A DNA stretch of 64,000 nucleotides from an uncultured Lachnospiraceae bacterium (GTDB lineage Bacteria > Bacillota > Clostridia > Lachnospirales > Lachnospiraceae): NCBI GenBank assembly GCA_934293575.1, contig CAKQYU010000008.1:46105-110104 (forward strand), in the 5' to 3' direction. Positions 51,052-60,169 of the stretch are shown piece after piece. The translations under genes and the position numbers were made by a program. The notes below the pieces were generated by a model, which saw only the letters and a list, made by a program, of their open reading frames with translations, was not told where the DNA came from and did not search any database. Numbering within the stretch: position 1 is the first letter of the stretch; each line of letters begins with the position of its first letter.

Positions 51052-51961
51052 TTATGTAACATTTAAAAAATTCACATTCCCTGTCATTGCAGTCCTTCGC
51101 CTCCGGAAGTCTGCAATTTATATGAAAAACATGTCCGATCTCCTTCTGTTCCTTTTTTCCGTATATTTGTATCTCAGACGGAATCCCTGTTTTTTGCAAA
51201 CGCTGATACAGTACCTTTGACTCTTCCAACAAAAAATCATTCCGGGCAGTTGCAAGAATACTTGGAGGAAAATCCGCTGTGATATATTTAAAAATATCTA
51301 ACATTTCCTTTTCTTCCCCGGAAAGAGATTCATATACTCTTCCTAAATAAGTTATAAACATGCCATCGGGATTCTTTTTTATTTCCGATTCTGTATCGTA
51401 TAATCCGCAATTAAGTCCCAATGCCCGTATTCCCACATCCGGCAGTGCAAAAGAAAATTTAGCAGCAAAATCCGGATTTGTAAAAATCGTGACATAATGA
51501 CTGACCAACTGACCACCGGCAGAATCTCCCACTAATATCAAGTTGTTTGAATCTATATGATATTCCCTGCCATGCTGCTTTATAAACCACAATACATGAT
51601 TCAAATCCTCCAAAGGAGCCGGGAAGCTGCTCTCCGGTGCCAGACGGTAGTTCATATTCGCAACGGTAAATCCACTTTTGGCAAGACTCATACAGTAAAA
51701 CTGATACGTCTCTTTCGAACCGTAAACAAATGCACCTCCGTGAACATTAATGATTGCAGGCTGTAATCCCGTAACATTCTTTGATACATAGATATCCAGC
51801 AAATTTGCATTTTCATTTATGCCCATATCCTCCGATAATTTATCCCGATAAGGAATGTTATCATACCGCTTTATATCCTCCGGCGTGGTTAATCCCTTAT
51901 CTCTTTTTTGATCGCTGATTGCCCAGTTTTTACGAATATTGGTTACCTCTGCAAAATCCAT
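51029..51961 (-). CDS. Alpha/beta hydrolase (acetyl esterase/lipase, HSL family)
   Basis: 310-residue esterase. Oxyanion-hole motif NVHGGAFVYGSKE, nucleophile Ser in LVGDSAGGQLVSHY, acid Asp in ARNDFLLEES and catalytic His in IGHVFHIN. Of the hormone-sensitive-lipase/BD-FAE type, acting on short-chain esters such as acetylated sugars; substrate not determined. GGAAGGA precedes ATG 51959-51961. It follows potD by 26 nt and may be a distal part of the pot operon. Confidence 0.88.
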   Translation of the reverse strand: MDFAEVTNIRKNWAISDQKRDKGLTTPEDIKRYDNIPYRDKLSEDMGINENANLLDIYVSKNVTGLQPAIINVHGGAFVYGSKETYQFYCMSLAKSGFTVANMNYRLAPESSFPAPLEDLNHVLWFIKQHGREYHIDSNNLILVGDSAGGQLVSHYVTIFTNPDFAAKFSFALPDVGIRALGLNCGLYDTESEIKKNPDGMFITYLGRVYESLSGEEKEMLDIFKYITADFPPSILATARNDFLLEESKVLYQRLQKTGIPSEIQIYGKKEQKEIGHVFHINCRLPEAKDCNDRECEFFKCYITKTSHTD

Positions 51962-51987
51962 ATATCTATCCTTCCTGATACTTCATT

Positions 51988-53484
51988 TTAGTAGGATTCC
52001 CGGTATTTTTTTCGGATACCAAAAGCAATCCCCATTACCAGTAAAATTCCAATGATAATCCATACCCAGATTGGAACATTCTGAATATTAAAGCAACGGA
52101 CATGAATCCACATTTCATTAATGGCATCATTTTCCTCGTTATCAAAATACGTCATGATAGAGGAACGACTGATAACATCTGCCGATGGATACTGACCAAA
52201 CAACTGCCGGTTTAACTGGTCGGAGGTGGTTGTAATCACGTAGTCTTCATCTTCACTGTCTCCGCTAAAGAAGTATCCAAGGGGATATTGTGCGGTATCC
52301 TCCTCTCCGTCTTCCGCGCCATAGCACCAGTCAATATAATCAAATATGCGGTTATCCTCACCGCCTGCGATCACGGATGTGTAGCCAATGTAATACATGT
52401 TACGAATCACATTATCCGGTCTTGATACAAAGTTAATAAATGCCTCTGCGGCATGCTGTTTTCTGCTATCCTGTGCCAGACCGTTTTTTAACATAACCCA
52501 GCCATCGAAATAAATATTGGTCGATTCCTCCGGTACCGCAAACGCCAGTGTATAATCGTCCTCATCTGCCTGATCCAAGGTGTACACCGCATCTCCCGAC
52601 CACTGATAATTTGCAACCACCTTACCGGTAATCATATCGGACTTACCGGAATCTGTCTCAAAGGAATACAGATTATCGCTGATTCCCTGTAAATAATCCT
52701 CCACCTTATCAATCATTTCCGGAGATACATCATTCATTTCATCCTTCAAATTCTCGCTGTAATTTTCATCCTGCAAAAATGCATCCGATGTCAGCAAATC
52801 CTTTTTCAATGCTCCCACAGCCGCAAAATAAGAATCCCGCACATTATCTTTAATGGTAATCTGGCGTTTGTATTTCTCATTTTCCAGTAATGTCCAACTG
52901 GACGCTTCCTCCTTGGTCACCACGTCCGGATTATAAACAAATCCGGTCACGCCCCACATATAACCGGCGGCATACTGTGACCATGGATGTCCGTTGATTT
53001 CATTTTTTTCAAAAATACTCTGAATATAAGGGGATACTCCATTGGTATAGTAATTATTGGGATTTTCTTTATCAAAAAAGGAATCTGACAGGGGAACCAA
53101 CTGATCCTGCGCCAATAATTTCATAATCATATATTCCGACGGACAAACCACATCATATACATCCCCTAAGGTCAGCATATTATATAAATCCTCATTCGTA
53201 CCAAAGGTAGAATATTCCACCTTCACTTTGATACCATATGTATCCAGATACCACTGCTCAAAATCTTCAATCATGGAATTTTCACCAATGATATCGCCGC
53301 TTTCCAAGTCGATGGTCTCATCCTCGTCCCAATCGCCCTCGTCAATATATTCTTCCCAGTTACAGACCCGTAACGTAACCTCCGGAACCTGTGTCTTTGC
53401 ATCCGCATTTCTTTTTGGAACTGTGGATAAGAGGGATGCCAGTAACACAAAGCACATGATATACGGAATTATTTTTTTCTTCAT
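51988..53484 (-). CDS. potD: Polyamine-binding protein PotD with C-terminal membrane anchor
   Basis: 498 residues. An N-terminal signal peptide with AxA-type end (PKRNADAKT) instead of a lipobox. The mature part has NWEEYIDEGDWDED, DVVCPSEYMIMKLL, NYQWSGDAVYTLDQ and SIMTYFDNEENDAINEMW, typical of spermidine/putrescine binding proteins. Unusually, a C-terminal hydrophobic span (PIWVWIIIGILLVMGIAFGI, about 467-487) with a basic tail RKKYRESY follows, so the protein appears to be anchored at its C terminus. Last gene of the potABCD set. Confidence 0.9.
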   Translation of the reverse strand: MKKKIIPYIMCFVLLASLLSTVPKRNADAKTQVPEVTLRVCNWEEYIDEGDWDEDETIDLESGDIIGENSMIEDFEQWYLDTYGIKVKVEYSTFGTNEDLYNMLTLGDVYDVVCPSEYMIMKLLAQDQLVPLSDSFFDKENPNNYYTNGVSPYIQSIFEKNEINGHPWSQYAAGYMWGVTGFVYNPDVVTKEEASSWTLLENEKYKRQITIKDNVRDSYFAAVGALKKDLLTSDAFLQDENYSENLKDEMNDVSPEMIDKVEDYLQGISDNLYSFETDSGKSDMITGKVVANYQWSGDAVYTLDQADEDDYTLAFAVPEESTNIYFDGWVMLKNGLAQDSRKQHAAEAFINFVSRPDNVIRNMYYIGYTSVIAGGEDNRIFDYIDWCYGAEDGEEDTAQYPLGYFFSGDSEDEDYVITTTSDQLNRQLFGQYPSADVISRSSIMTYFDNEENDAINEMWIHVRCFNIQNVPIWVWIIIGILLVMGIAFGIRKKYRESY

Positions 53485-53485
53485 C

Positions 53486-54286
53486 TTACATACCCTCCTG
53501 TTTTCTTTGTTTCCGATATACCCGGATATTCATACCTAAAACAATGCATACAACAATGATAAAGATTACTGTGGATAATGCCCAGAGTGCCGTCTTAATG
53601 GTTGTCTGGGAACCCTTTGTTGCATTTACAACGTAGGTACTGATGGTGTCAAACACTGCCGGCTTCGTATAAGTGGAAATAAAATAATCATCTAAGGATA
53701 AGGTAATCGCCAAGGCAAATCCGGATAAAATCCCTGAAAAAATCTGAGGAATCACAATCTTTCGTAATGCAGTAAAGGGACTGGCACCAAGGTCAAGGGC
53801 AGCCTCGTAAATACATGCATCCATTTGTTTTAACTTCGGTAACACGGAAAGATAAACAAAGGGTGCGCAAAGAGTAACATGTCCAATCACAAGAGGCACG
53901 TAAGTATCCTTACTGATACCGAATGCCACCACCAGTAAAATACAAATGGAAAATCCGGTTACCACATCTGCATTTACAACCGGAATCTGATTCAGGGTTG
54001 ACATGACCGAAGCAATCCGCTTCTTTGAATAAAAAGAGCCGATTGCACCGATTGTTCCCAGAATCGTAGCCAGAAATGCTGCTCCAAATGCCAGTAAGAT
54101 TGTTCCAAAAATCATGTCTCTAAGCTCCGGTGTTGTAAAAAGGGTTACATAGTTATCCATGGAAGGACTTCCTGCTCCACCAATCTGTGTTGCATCTGTA
54201 AAACTATAGACACTTAATATCAGAATCGGTGCATACATAAATATCAATACAAGCAAAATAATAACGGTCTTTATTATCTTCTTCAT
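53486..54286 (-). CDS. potC: Spermidine/putrescine ABC permease PotC
   Basis: 266-residue permease with six spans and the coupling EAA loop EAALDLGASPFTALRKIVIP. N-terminal MKKIIKTVIILLVLIFMYAP and ILSVYSFTDATQIGG match PotC. Its ATG overlaps the last base of the potB stop (TAATG). It forms the inner-membrane channel together with PotB. Confidence 0.95.
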   Translation of the reverse strand: MKKIIKTVIILLVLIFMYAPILILSVYSFTDATQIGGAGSPSMDNYVTLFTTPELRDMIFGTILLAFGAAFLATILGTIGAIGSFYSKKRIASVMSTLNQIPVVNADVVTGFSICILLVVAFGISKDTYVPLVIGHVTLCAPFVYLSVLPKLKQMDACIYEAALDLGASPFTALRKIVIPQIFSGILSGFALAITLSLDDYFISTYTKPAVFDTISTYVVNATKGSQTTIKTALWALSTVIFIIVVCIVLGMNIRVYRKQRKQEGM

Positions 54287-55080
54287 TATAAGAATGCACC
54301 TCCTCTTGAATCATCCTCTTCCATGGATGAGGTTGACAATGTAAAAATACAAATCATAACAAGCAATACCAAAGCAATCATAGAGCCTCCATGCCAGTTG
54401 TATGCAGAGAAATAACTGCCAATCAGACTACCCATAATATAAGTACTGTTATAAAGCATATCCAAAACAACATAATTGGTCATTGCCGGCAAAAATACCA
54501 TGGCAACACCACTGACAATTCCCGGTACGGAAAGGGGTAATGTAATCTTCAAAAAGGTAGCAATATCTCCCGCACCCAAATCCCTTGCCGCCTCAACCAA
54601 AGAACGATCTAACTTCTCAATGGTATTGTATATCGGAAGAATCATAAAGGGCAGAAAATCATACGTCATACCGATTACAGAATTTAAAAAAGGATGATAA
54701 GCAAGATTTCCCTCCAATATGGTCAGGATTTCCTTTAGCGCTGTAATTCGCAAAGAAAAGTTAATCCACATAGGCATAACAAATACCATAACCATAATCG
54801 ACTTTGTCTTTAACCGGCTTGCAGCCAGTATATAGGCAACGGGATAGGCTAACAGCAGACAGACGACGGTAGTTACCAGTGCGATTGCCAGGCTGTAGCA
54901 TAATGTTCCCAGTGTATTGGGATTGGTAAAGAACTGAACAAAATTATCTATAGATAATTTTCCGTTCTTGTCCGTAAATGCATAATAGACCAATACAACA
55001 AGGGGAAGTATTACAAATAAAATCAGATAAAGCATATAGGGAATCCCTAAGCTTTTTCTGGAAAAAGAAAAACGTTTCAT
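54286..55080 (-). CDS. potB: Spermidine/putrescine ABC permease PotB
   Basis: 264-residue permease with six spans and the EAA loop EAARDLGAGDIATFLKITLP. Early motif VLVYYAFTDKNGKLSIDNF is PotB-like. AGGAGG precedes ATG 55078-55080 by 9 nt. It lies 15 nt after potA and overlaps potC by 1 nt. Confidence 0.95.
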   Translation of the reverse strand: MKRFSFSRKSLGIPYMLYLILFVILPLVVLVYYAFTDKNGKLSIDNFVQFFTNPNTLGTLCYSLAIALVTTVVCLLLAYPVAYILAASRLKTKSIMVMVFVMPMWINFSLRITALKEILTILEGNLAYHPFLNSVIGMTYDFLPFMILPIYNTIEKLDRSLVEAARDLGAGDIATFLKITLPLSVPGIVSGVAMVFLPAMTNYVVLDMLYNSTYIMGSLIGSYFSAYNWHGGSMIALVLLVMICIFTLSTSSMEEDDSRGGAFL

Positions 55081-55095
55081 CTCGGGTCCCTCCTG

Positions 55096-56529
55096 TTATT
55101 TTTTCACTGAAAAGCTCATTTTTTCTACCGGCATAATCAAACCTACAAGGTCATCCATATTCCACAAATATTCATCATCCACGATAAAATCCTGACCAAA
55201 ATCAGTACGGATTACATAACTGTAATGGTCACCTTTATATATCAGGTTACTGATATAACCTTCAACCAGACCCTGTTCTTTATCATCCGTTAATGTAATA
55301 TCCTGAGGTGCAATGGCAGCGTAAATGGTAATCTTATCCGGGTCAATAACCTCTCCCATAGCATCGATTAATATGCCATCCTCATTTCTTTTACTTCCCT
55401 TGATAATTTTCGTTAAGCTGGTACTGAGATGTTTTTTGTTGTACTCCAGCTTATGATTTTTATTAATATCAACAGTGAAAATATTGGTATGGTCTTCTGC
55501 AATCATAATATGGATATTGTCCGGTTCTACCTGCATACCGATCGTATCTCCCACCTTTGCACTGTGTACGGTCTGAATTACCACTTCATTTCGTCCGGAT
55601 TCCACAGTAATTTCATAATGCATGCCCTTAAATACAACAGAAGAAACGGTTCCTGTAATGGTGCCTTCCTCCGGTTTGGTCATGATAACATCCTCTGGGC
55701 GGACAACCGCAGTAATCCTGGTTCCCTCTTCCACATCATCCACACAGGTAAACTCTGCACCGGCAAACCGTGCTTTTAGCTTTCCGGTCATAATGCCGTT
55801 AAAAATATTACTTTCACCGATAAAGTCCGCAACAAATGCATTAATGGGTTCATTATAGATGTCCTCCGGTGTTCCGATCTGCTGAATCTTACCTTCTGAC
55901 ATTACAACAATCTTATCCGACATACTAAGGGCTTCTTCCTGGTCATGGGTTACATAGATAAATGTAATCCCAACCTCATCATGCATTGCCTTCAACTCAA
56001 TCTGCATTTCCTTACGCATTTTAAGGTCTAATGCGCCTAATGGTTCATCCAGTAAAAGGATTTCCGGCTCATTTACCAAGGCTCTTGCAATCGCTACACG
56101 CTGCTGCTGACCACCGGATAAGGTTGCAACCTTTCTTTTTTCAAAGCCTTCCAAGTCAACCAATTCCAGTACCTTCTTGACCTTCTTCTCTATTACGGAT
56201 TTCTCCAGTTTCTTCTGCTTTAATCCAAATGCAATATTTTCAAAAATATTCATATGGGGAAATAAGGCATAACGTTGGAAAACCGTATTAATAGGACGCC
56301 TATTGGGCGGCAATTCCGCAATATTCTTTCCGTTTAATAAAATCTCCCCTTCCGTAGGGATTTCAAATCCGGCTATCATTCGAAGAGTTGTTGTCTTACC
56401 ACATCCCGAAGGTCCTAAAAAGGTAACAAATTCTCCCTTCTTTACCTCCAGATTAAAATCACTGACAGCCTCAAAGCCATCCTCATATACTTTTCTGATA
56501 TGTTTTAATTCAATAATATTCTCGCTCAT
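55096..56529 (-). CDS. potA: Spermidine/putrescine ABC ATPase PotA with extended C terminus
   Basis: 477 residues, about 100 longer than usual PotA. Walker A FLGPSGCGKTTTLRM, signature LSGGQQQRVAIARAL, Walker B ILLLDEPLGALD and H-loop THDQEEAL. A TOBE-type regulatory domain follows (about 245-350). The remaining 125 residues contain a segment resembling a second TOBE repeat (GLVEGYISNLIYKGDHYSYVI) separated by a Lys-rich linker. AGAGGA precedes ATG 56527-56529. Preceded by its probable regulator. Confidence 0.95.
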   Translation of the reverse strand: MSENIIELKHIRKVYEDGFEAVSDFNLEVKKGEFVTFLGPSGCGKTTTLRMIAGFEIPTEGEILLNGKNIAELPPNRRPINTVFQRYALFPHMNIFENIAFGLKQKKLEKSVIEKKVKKVLELVDLEGFEKRKVATLSGGQQQRVAIARALVNEPEILLLDEPLGALDLKMRKEMQIELKAMHDEVGITFIYVTHDQEEALSMSDKIVVMSEGKIQQIGTPEDIYNEPINAFVADFIGESNIFNGIMTGKLKARFAGAEFTCVDDVEEGTRITAVVRPEDVIMTKPEEGTITGTVSSVVFKGMHYEITVESGRNEVVIQTVHSAKVGDTIGMQVEPDNIHIMIAEDHTNIFTVDINKNHKLEYNKKHLSTSLTKIIKGSKRNEDGILIDAMGEVIDPDKITIYAAIAPQDITLTDDKEQGLVEGYISNLIYKGDHYSYVIRTDFGQDFIVDDEYLWNMDDLVGLIMPVEKMSFSVKK

Positions 56530-56564
56530 GTCAATTCCTCTTTCCGTATCTTTTTCTGTCTGCT

Positions 56565-57122
56565 TTAAAAATTAGGGGGCGTGCTGACCCAGATCAGCTT
56601 CGCCGGACTACCGGATGTATTCTCAATCTTATGCACCTGATTGGCGGGATAATAAAATGCCTCATTCTTCCTGACCACGTACTTCTTCTCTCCAATGGTA
56701 AGAAGAATTTTCCCGGAAATCACAAATCCAAACTCTTCGCCGGAATGTGGGCTGTCTTCATCTAAGCCTTGATGGGGCTTTAACACGACCAGTAGCGGTT
56801 CCATCTGATTTCCCTGTGCAGTAGGGACAATCCACTGAATACTGTTGCCGGCATCGTCGATTTTTTCAAAAAAGTCTTTATCCGAAAAAACAATCTGTTC
56901 TTCCTTTGAATCCTTGAAAAAATCAGAGGGTGTGGTTCCGAGACATTCAATCAGATCAAATAATGTCACGACAGAGGGTGAAACCTGCCCTCGTTCCAGT
57001 TGGGAGATAAAACCTTTGGTAAGCTCCGTCCGGTCTGCCAATTCCTGCTGGGTTAACCCATTTCTCTTTCTTAGATTTTTAATCTTGTTACCGATTTGTT
57101 CATTCACGTAATCAATCTGCAT
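56565..57122 (-). CDS. XRE-family regulator with cupin domain (PuuR-like), probable pot repressor
   Basis: 185 residues. A Cro/C1 helix-turn-helix (about 6-62; LRKRNGLTQQELADRTELTK, GFISQLERGQVSPSVVTL) and a C-terminal cupin (about 105-182; PHQGLDEDSPHSGEEFGFV, FYYPANQVHKIENTSG). Such proteins sense small molecules, with polyamine-related ligands in PuuR. First gene of the pot operon, with a palindrome over its own promoter, so autoregulation by polyamine is inferred. ATG 57120-57122 is 8 nt from GAGG. Confidence 0.9.
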   Translation of the reverse strand: MQIDYVNEQIGNKIKNLRKRNGLTQQELADRTELTKGFISQLERGQVSPSVVTLFDLIECLGTTPSDFFKDSKEEQIVFSDKDFFEKIDDAGNSIQWIVPTAQGNQMEPLLVVLKPHQGLDEDSPHSGEEFGFVISGKILLTIGEKKYVVRKNEAFYYPANQVHKIENTSGSPAKLIWVSTPPNF

Positions 57123-57175
57123 TGTATTCAACCTCTAAACATAATATTCACTATCACTAAACTTTTTGACCAGAA

Positions 57176-57206
57176 TTTATTATACTAATAATAAACAAAA
57201 TGTCAA
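57176..57206 (-). promoter_or_regulatory. Consensus promoter and operator of the pot operon
   Basis: On the minus strand a perfect TTGACA (57201-57206) and TATAAT (57179-57184) with 16-bp spacing. A palindrome with perfect 8-bp arms, TTTATTAT and ATAATAAA around a 4-bp centre, covers 57176-57195 and includes the -10. Bound regulator would block polymerase. Confidence 0.8.
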
Positions 57207-57243
57207 TTATTTTTGTTACTTTTTTATTCTTTTATTGCAGAAA

Positions 57244-57276
57244 AAACACTATCAGAATCGATGTCTGATAGTGGTT
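57244..57276 (-). terminator. Terminator after the GH31 gene
   Basis: Perfect 10-bp arms (57247-57256 and 57264-57273) with a 7-nt loop, followed on the minus strand by TTTTTT. It lies about 80 nt after the GH31 stop and insulates the pot promoter. Confidence 0.88.
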
Positions 57277-57353
57277 TTCTAGTCATATTATTTTCCAATA
57301 AATTTTCATTATAATTTGCCATTATTTTATAAGTAGTTTATTCTATAAAATTT

Positions 57354-59339
57354 TCATCCCACGGTTACACAGCATTTGTCCAAATCATAGGTTCTTGTGT
57401 AACCATCATCATTATATAACCGGTAGCTGCTATTCTCATATCCAACAAATGATAACTGCTCCATATTGATATCTGCTACACATTCCGCAGGTTCTGCAAG
57501 AGGAATACATTTATCCTTCCGAACAAACAAAATCACTTCATTTAACGGAATCTGGGTAAAATAATGTCCCGGTTCCATCTTTGTCTGTTCCACGGTTCCA
57601 TCCGGTTTAAAACGTACCAGTACCATCTCTTCCGGTAAATATACGCTTCTGCCGATTGCATTTTGTGTATATACCGGCGCAATCATGATTTCATTTCCAA
57701 TCATAAGCTGGTCTTCCACATGAACCGCAATTCTATCTTCCGGATAAACAAAAGCAAGAGGCTTAAACATCAAATCATCCGTTAAAGCAGCTTTCATATA
57801 CTCACTGTAAAGATAAGGAATCAGACGATACCGAACACGAATTATATGCTGGAAATCCTCCACATGTTCAAACCGGTAACACTCCTGCTGCCTTGAATCC
57901 AAACAGGAATGGTTCCGCATAAGAGGGGTAAATACCCCCAGTGCAAGCCATCTTAGCAAAAGGTCTCTTGTGGTATTACATCCAAAACCTCCCAAATCTG
58001 CACCTATATACAAAAATCCGCACATATTTAAAGACGGTAACATTTTCAGATTTAATAAAATATGAGACCACCAGGATTTGTTATCACCTGTCCAGATTCC
58101 CCCGTACCGGTGCATTCCGATATAAGAGGAACGGGAAAACAACAGACATCTTTTATCCGGAGACAATTTTTGAAGTGCTTCTCCCGCAGCCCGTGTCATA
58201 TTGTAGCCATAAAGATTATGTACCTCGTCATGACATACCATTTTTCCATTTACCAGATGATACATGGAAGCATAATCCTTTGGATTATTGGCAAGGCCAG
58301 TCATCTGATCCCCTAATGCCCAGACATCCTCAACTTCTTCATCTTTTTCAACAAATTCCTTCATTGCAGCTTTTACATCCCGGATACCTTCCGGTGTGAA
58401 GAAAATAGCCGGTTCATTCATATCATTCCAAAAACCCTCAATTCCGGCATCTGTCAGCACCTTATATTTACTTCCAAACCATTCTCTGACAGCAGGATTT
58501 AACACATCCGGAAAATGGGTGTATCCCGGCCATACGGCAGCAACAAAATCACTTCCATCCTTTCTTTTGCAAAAATAATGATTTTTGACACCTTCTTCAT
58601 AGACCTCATAGCCTTTTTCTATCTTAACACCGGCATCAATAATGGGAATCAGCCGGATATTGTCTTTTTTCAAGGCTGCCACATATCCCGGAAAATCCGT
58701 AAAGGCATCATTTACCGTGAAATCCTTATATTCATCCATATAATCAATATCCATGTAAACCATATCGATAGGAATATGATTTTCCCTGTATTTCTTTGCA
58801 ACCTCCACAAAATCTTCCGGTGTCTTGTAACCCCAACGGCTCTGTCCGAAACCAAAAGCAAACTTTGGCGGAATATAGCTTCTGCCGATGATTTTTCGGA
58901 ACTGCTTTACAATATCATATGGACTGTTACCAGTAATCACATAAAAATCCAAATCTGCCCGGTCACAGGACACAAGGAGTTTATCGTAGTGTGTATAACC
59001 AATATCAAAGGTTAGGGTTGCCGGATAATCCATATAGATTCCAAAGGTTTCTTTTCCTGAAATAATGATGAAATTATGAGCAGCATATAAGGAGCAGACA
59101 TCCTCATGATGATGAGGAATATCTGTATTATTGCTGATGTAAATATAGCCACGCTTATTGATTCCCCGATTGGCTTCTCCAAGACCGTATACGATATCTT
59201 CATCGTCCATGTCATATTGAAATGAAAACCCTTTTTCACAATTTATCCTGCCAAATTCCGGAGTACCTTCCTCACTGTCAAAGGCTGTAATAATTGCTTC
59301 TGTGGGAAATGGGATTCCGTATGTGTATTTTTTAATCAT
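57354..59339 (-). CDS. Glycoside hydrolase family 31 alpha-glucosidase
   Basis: 661-residue cytoplasmic enzyme (no signal peptide). An N-terminal beta domain with VYGLGEANRGINKRGY, a TIM barrel with the nucleophile Asp in GFWNDMNEPAIF and the acid/base Asp in GGIWTGDNKSWW, and a C-terminal beta domain. Specificity (maltose, isomaltose, sulfoquinovoside or others) cannot be read safely from this. GGAGG lies 9 nt before ATG 59337-59339. No sugar transporter is adjacent. Confidence 0.93.
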   Translation of the reverse strand: MIKKYTYGIPFPTEAIITAFDSEEGTPEFGRINCEKGFSFQYDMDDEDIVYGLGEANRGINKRGYIYISNNTDIPHHHEDVCSLYAAHNFIIISGKETFGIYMDYPATLTFDIGYTHYDKLLVSCDRADLDFYVITGNSPYDIVKQFRKIIGRSYIPPKFAFGFGQSRWGYKTPEDFVEVAKKYRENHIPIDMVYMDIDYMDEYKDFTVNDAFTDFPGYVAALKKDNIRLIPIIDAGVKIEKGYEVYEEGVKNHYFCKRKDGSDFVAAVWPGYTHFPDVLNPAVREWFGSKYKVLTDAGIEGFWNDMNEPAIFFTPEGIRDVKAAMKEFVEKDEEVEDVWALGDQMTGLANNPKDYASMYHLVNGKMVCHDEVHNLYGYNMTRAAGEALQKLSPDKRCLLFSRSSYIGMHRYGGIWTGDNKSWWSHILLNLKMLPSLNMCGFLYIGADLGGFGCNTTRDLLLRWLALGVFTPLMRNHSCLDSRQQECYRFEHVEDFQHIIRVRYRLIPYLYSEYMKAALTDDLMFKPLAFVYPEDRIAVHVEDQLMIGNEIMIAPVYTQNAIGRSVYLPEEMVLVRFKPDGTVEQTKMEPGHYFTQIPLNEVILFVRKDKCIPLAEPAECVADINMEQLSFVGYENSSYRLYNDDGYTRTYDLDKCCVTVG

Positions 59340-59366
59340 TTATAAGTCCTCCTGAAAATTTATGTT

Positions 59367-59396
59367 ATTGTAAGAACGAAAATCTTCCTTTATCAA
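59367..59396 (-). promoter_or_regulatory. Promoter for the GH31 gene
   Basis: TTGATA (59391-59396) and TACAAT (59367-59372) on the minus strand with 18-bp spacing, about 25 nt upstream of the start codon. Confidence 0.6.
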
Positions 59397-59421
59397 ATCA
59401 CGATTTAGTAAATCGTGATTT
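59395..59421. promoter_or_regulatory. 27-bp perfect inverted repeat upstream of the GH31 gene
   Basis: Arms AAATCACGATTT and AAATCGTGATTT of 12 bp, with a 3-bp centre, immediately upstream of and touching the -35 of the GH31 promoter. It follows the GNAT stop by about 20 nt but has no U-tract, so an operator is more likely than a terminator. Confidence 0.6.
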
Positions 59422-59440
59422 GGTATCGTTATATCCAATA

Positions 59441-60133
59441 CTACCGCGTACCAAAAGAATCCGTCCACAACAGCATATATCCACTACGAAAGGCAACCGT
59501 CTGAGAAGCTAAATTCGTGACAGAGGCACTGTAAAACGGTATCTGGTCTCTTTTAAGAATTTCGATGGACAGGTTTCTGACTAAAAGTCTCGCCAAACCA
59601 TATCCTCTCCACTCTTTATTTACATCAATTCCAACCTCCATGATATTTCCGGAAACTTTGGATGCACCGGCAATTGCAATTATTTTTTCATTCTTCTCAG
59701 CACATAAAACAATAGCGGTAGGTGTATTTCCATTTTCATCAAATGCCAGGGAATTTTCAAAGCCCTTTATACCACATAATTGGGATAACTCATTTTCTTC
59801 ATATAACTTATAAGAAAAACCATCTGTCAAAGGAAGGGGAATCATCTTTTTCACATTTGGAATATAGTGTAACGTCTGTCCAAAAATTAATGTACTTTCA
59901 TATAATTCATCTCGAACTCTTCCTGCCAATAACTGCTTTCCGATCTCATATTTATCTTCTGAGCAAGAAATGATATTGGCATTTTTTATACTTAAAATTT
60001 TTATATAATCTTTTTCTTCTTTCCGATTCTTTACAAAGCAAGTATCATCTGATTCTAACTGTTCTATGGAACAATCTATAGAATCAGCAATATATTGGTA
60101 AATTGCAGTCTTAATTTCTTCTTGATTTTTCAT
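59441..60133 (-). CDS. GNAT-family N-acetyltransferase
   Basis: 230 residues. The C-terminal half (about 125-225) is a GNAT domain: IAIAGASKVSGNIMEVGIDV, acetyl-CoA loop NKEWRGYGLARLLVRNL and the closing QTVAFRSGYMLLWTD. The N-terminal 110 residues are specific to this type and may bind the substrate. Substrate unknown. GGAGA precedes ATG 60131-60133. Confidence 0.88.
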   Translation of the reverse strand: MKNQEEIKTAIYQYIADSIDCSIEQLESDDTCFVKNRKEEKDYIKILSIKNANIISCSEDKYEIGKQLLAGRVRDELYESTLIFGQTLHYIPNVKKMIPLPLTDGFSYKLYEENELSQLCGIKGFENSLAFDENGNTPTAIVLCAEKNEKIIAIAGASKVSGNIMEVGIDVNKEWRGYGLARLLVRNLSIEILKRDQIPFYSASVTNLASQTVAFRSGYMLLWTDSFGTR

Positions 60134-60169
60134 TTTAAATCTCCAATCCGCTTAAATCCAAAAACCATT

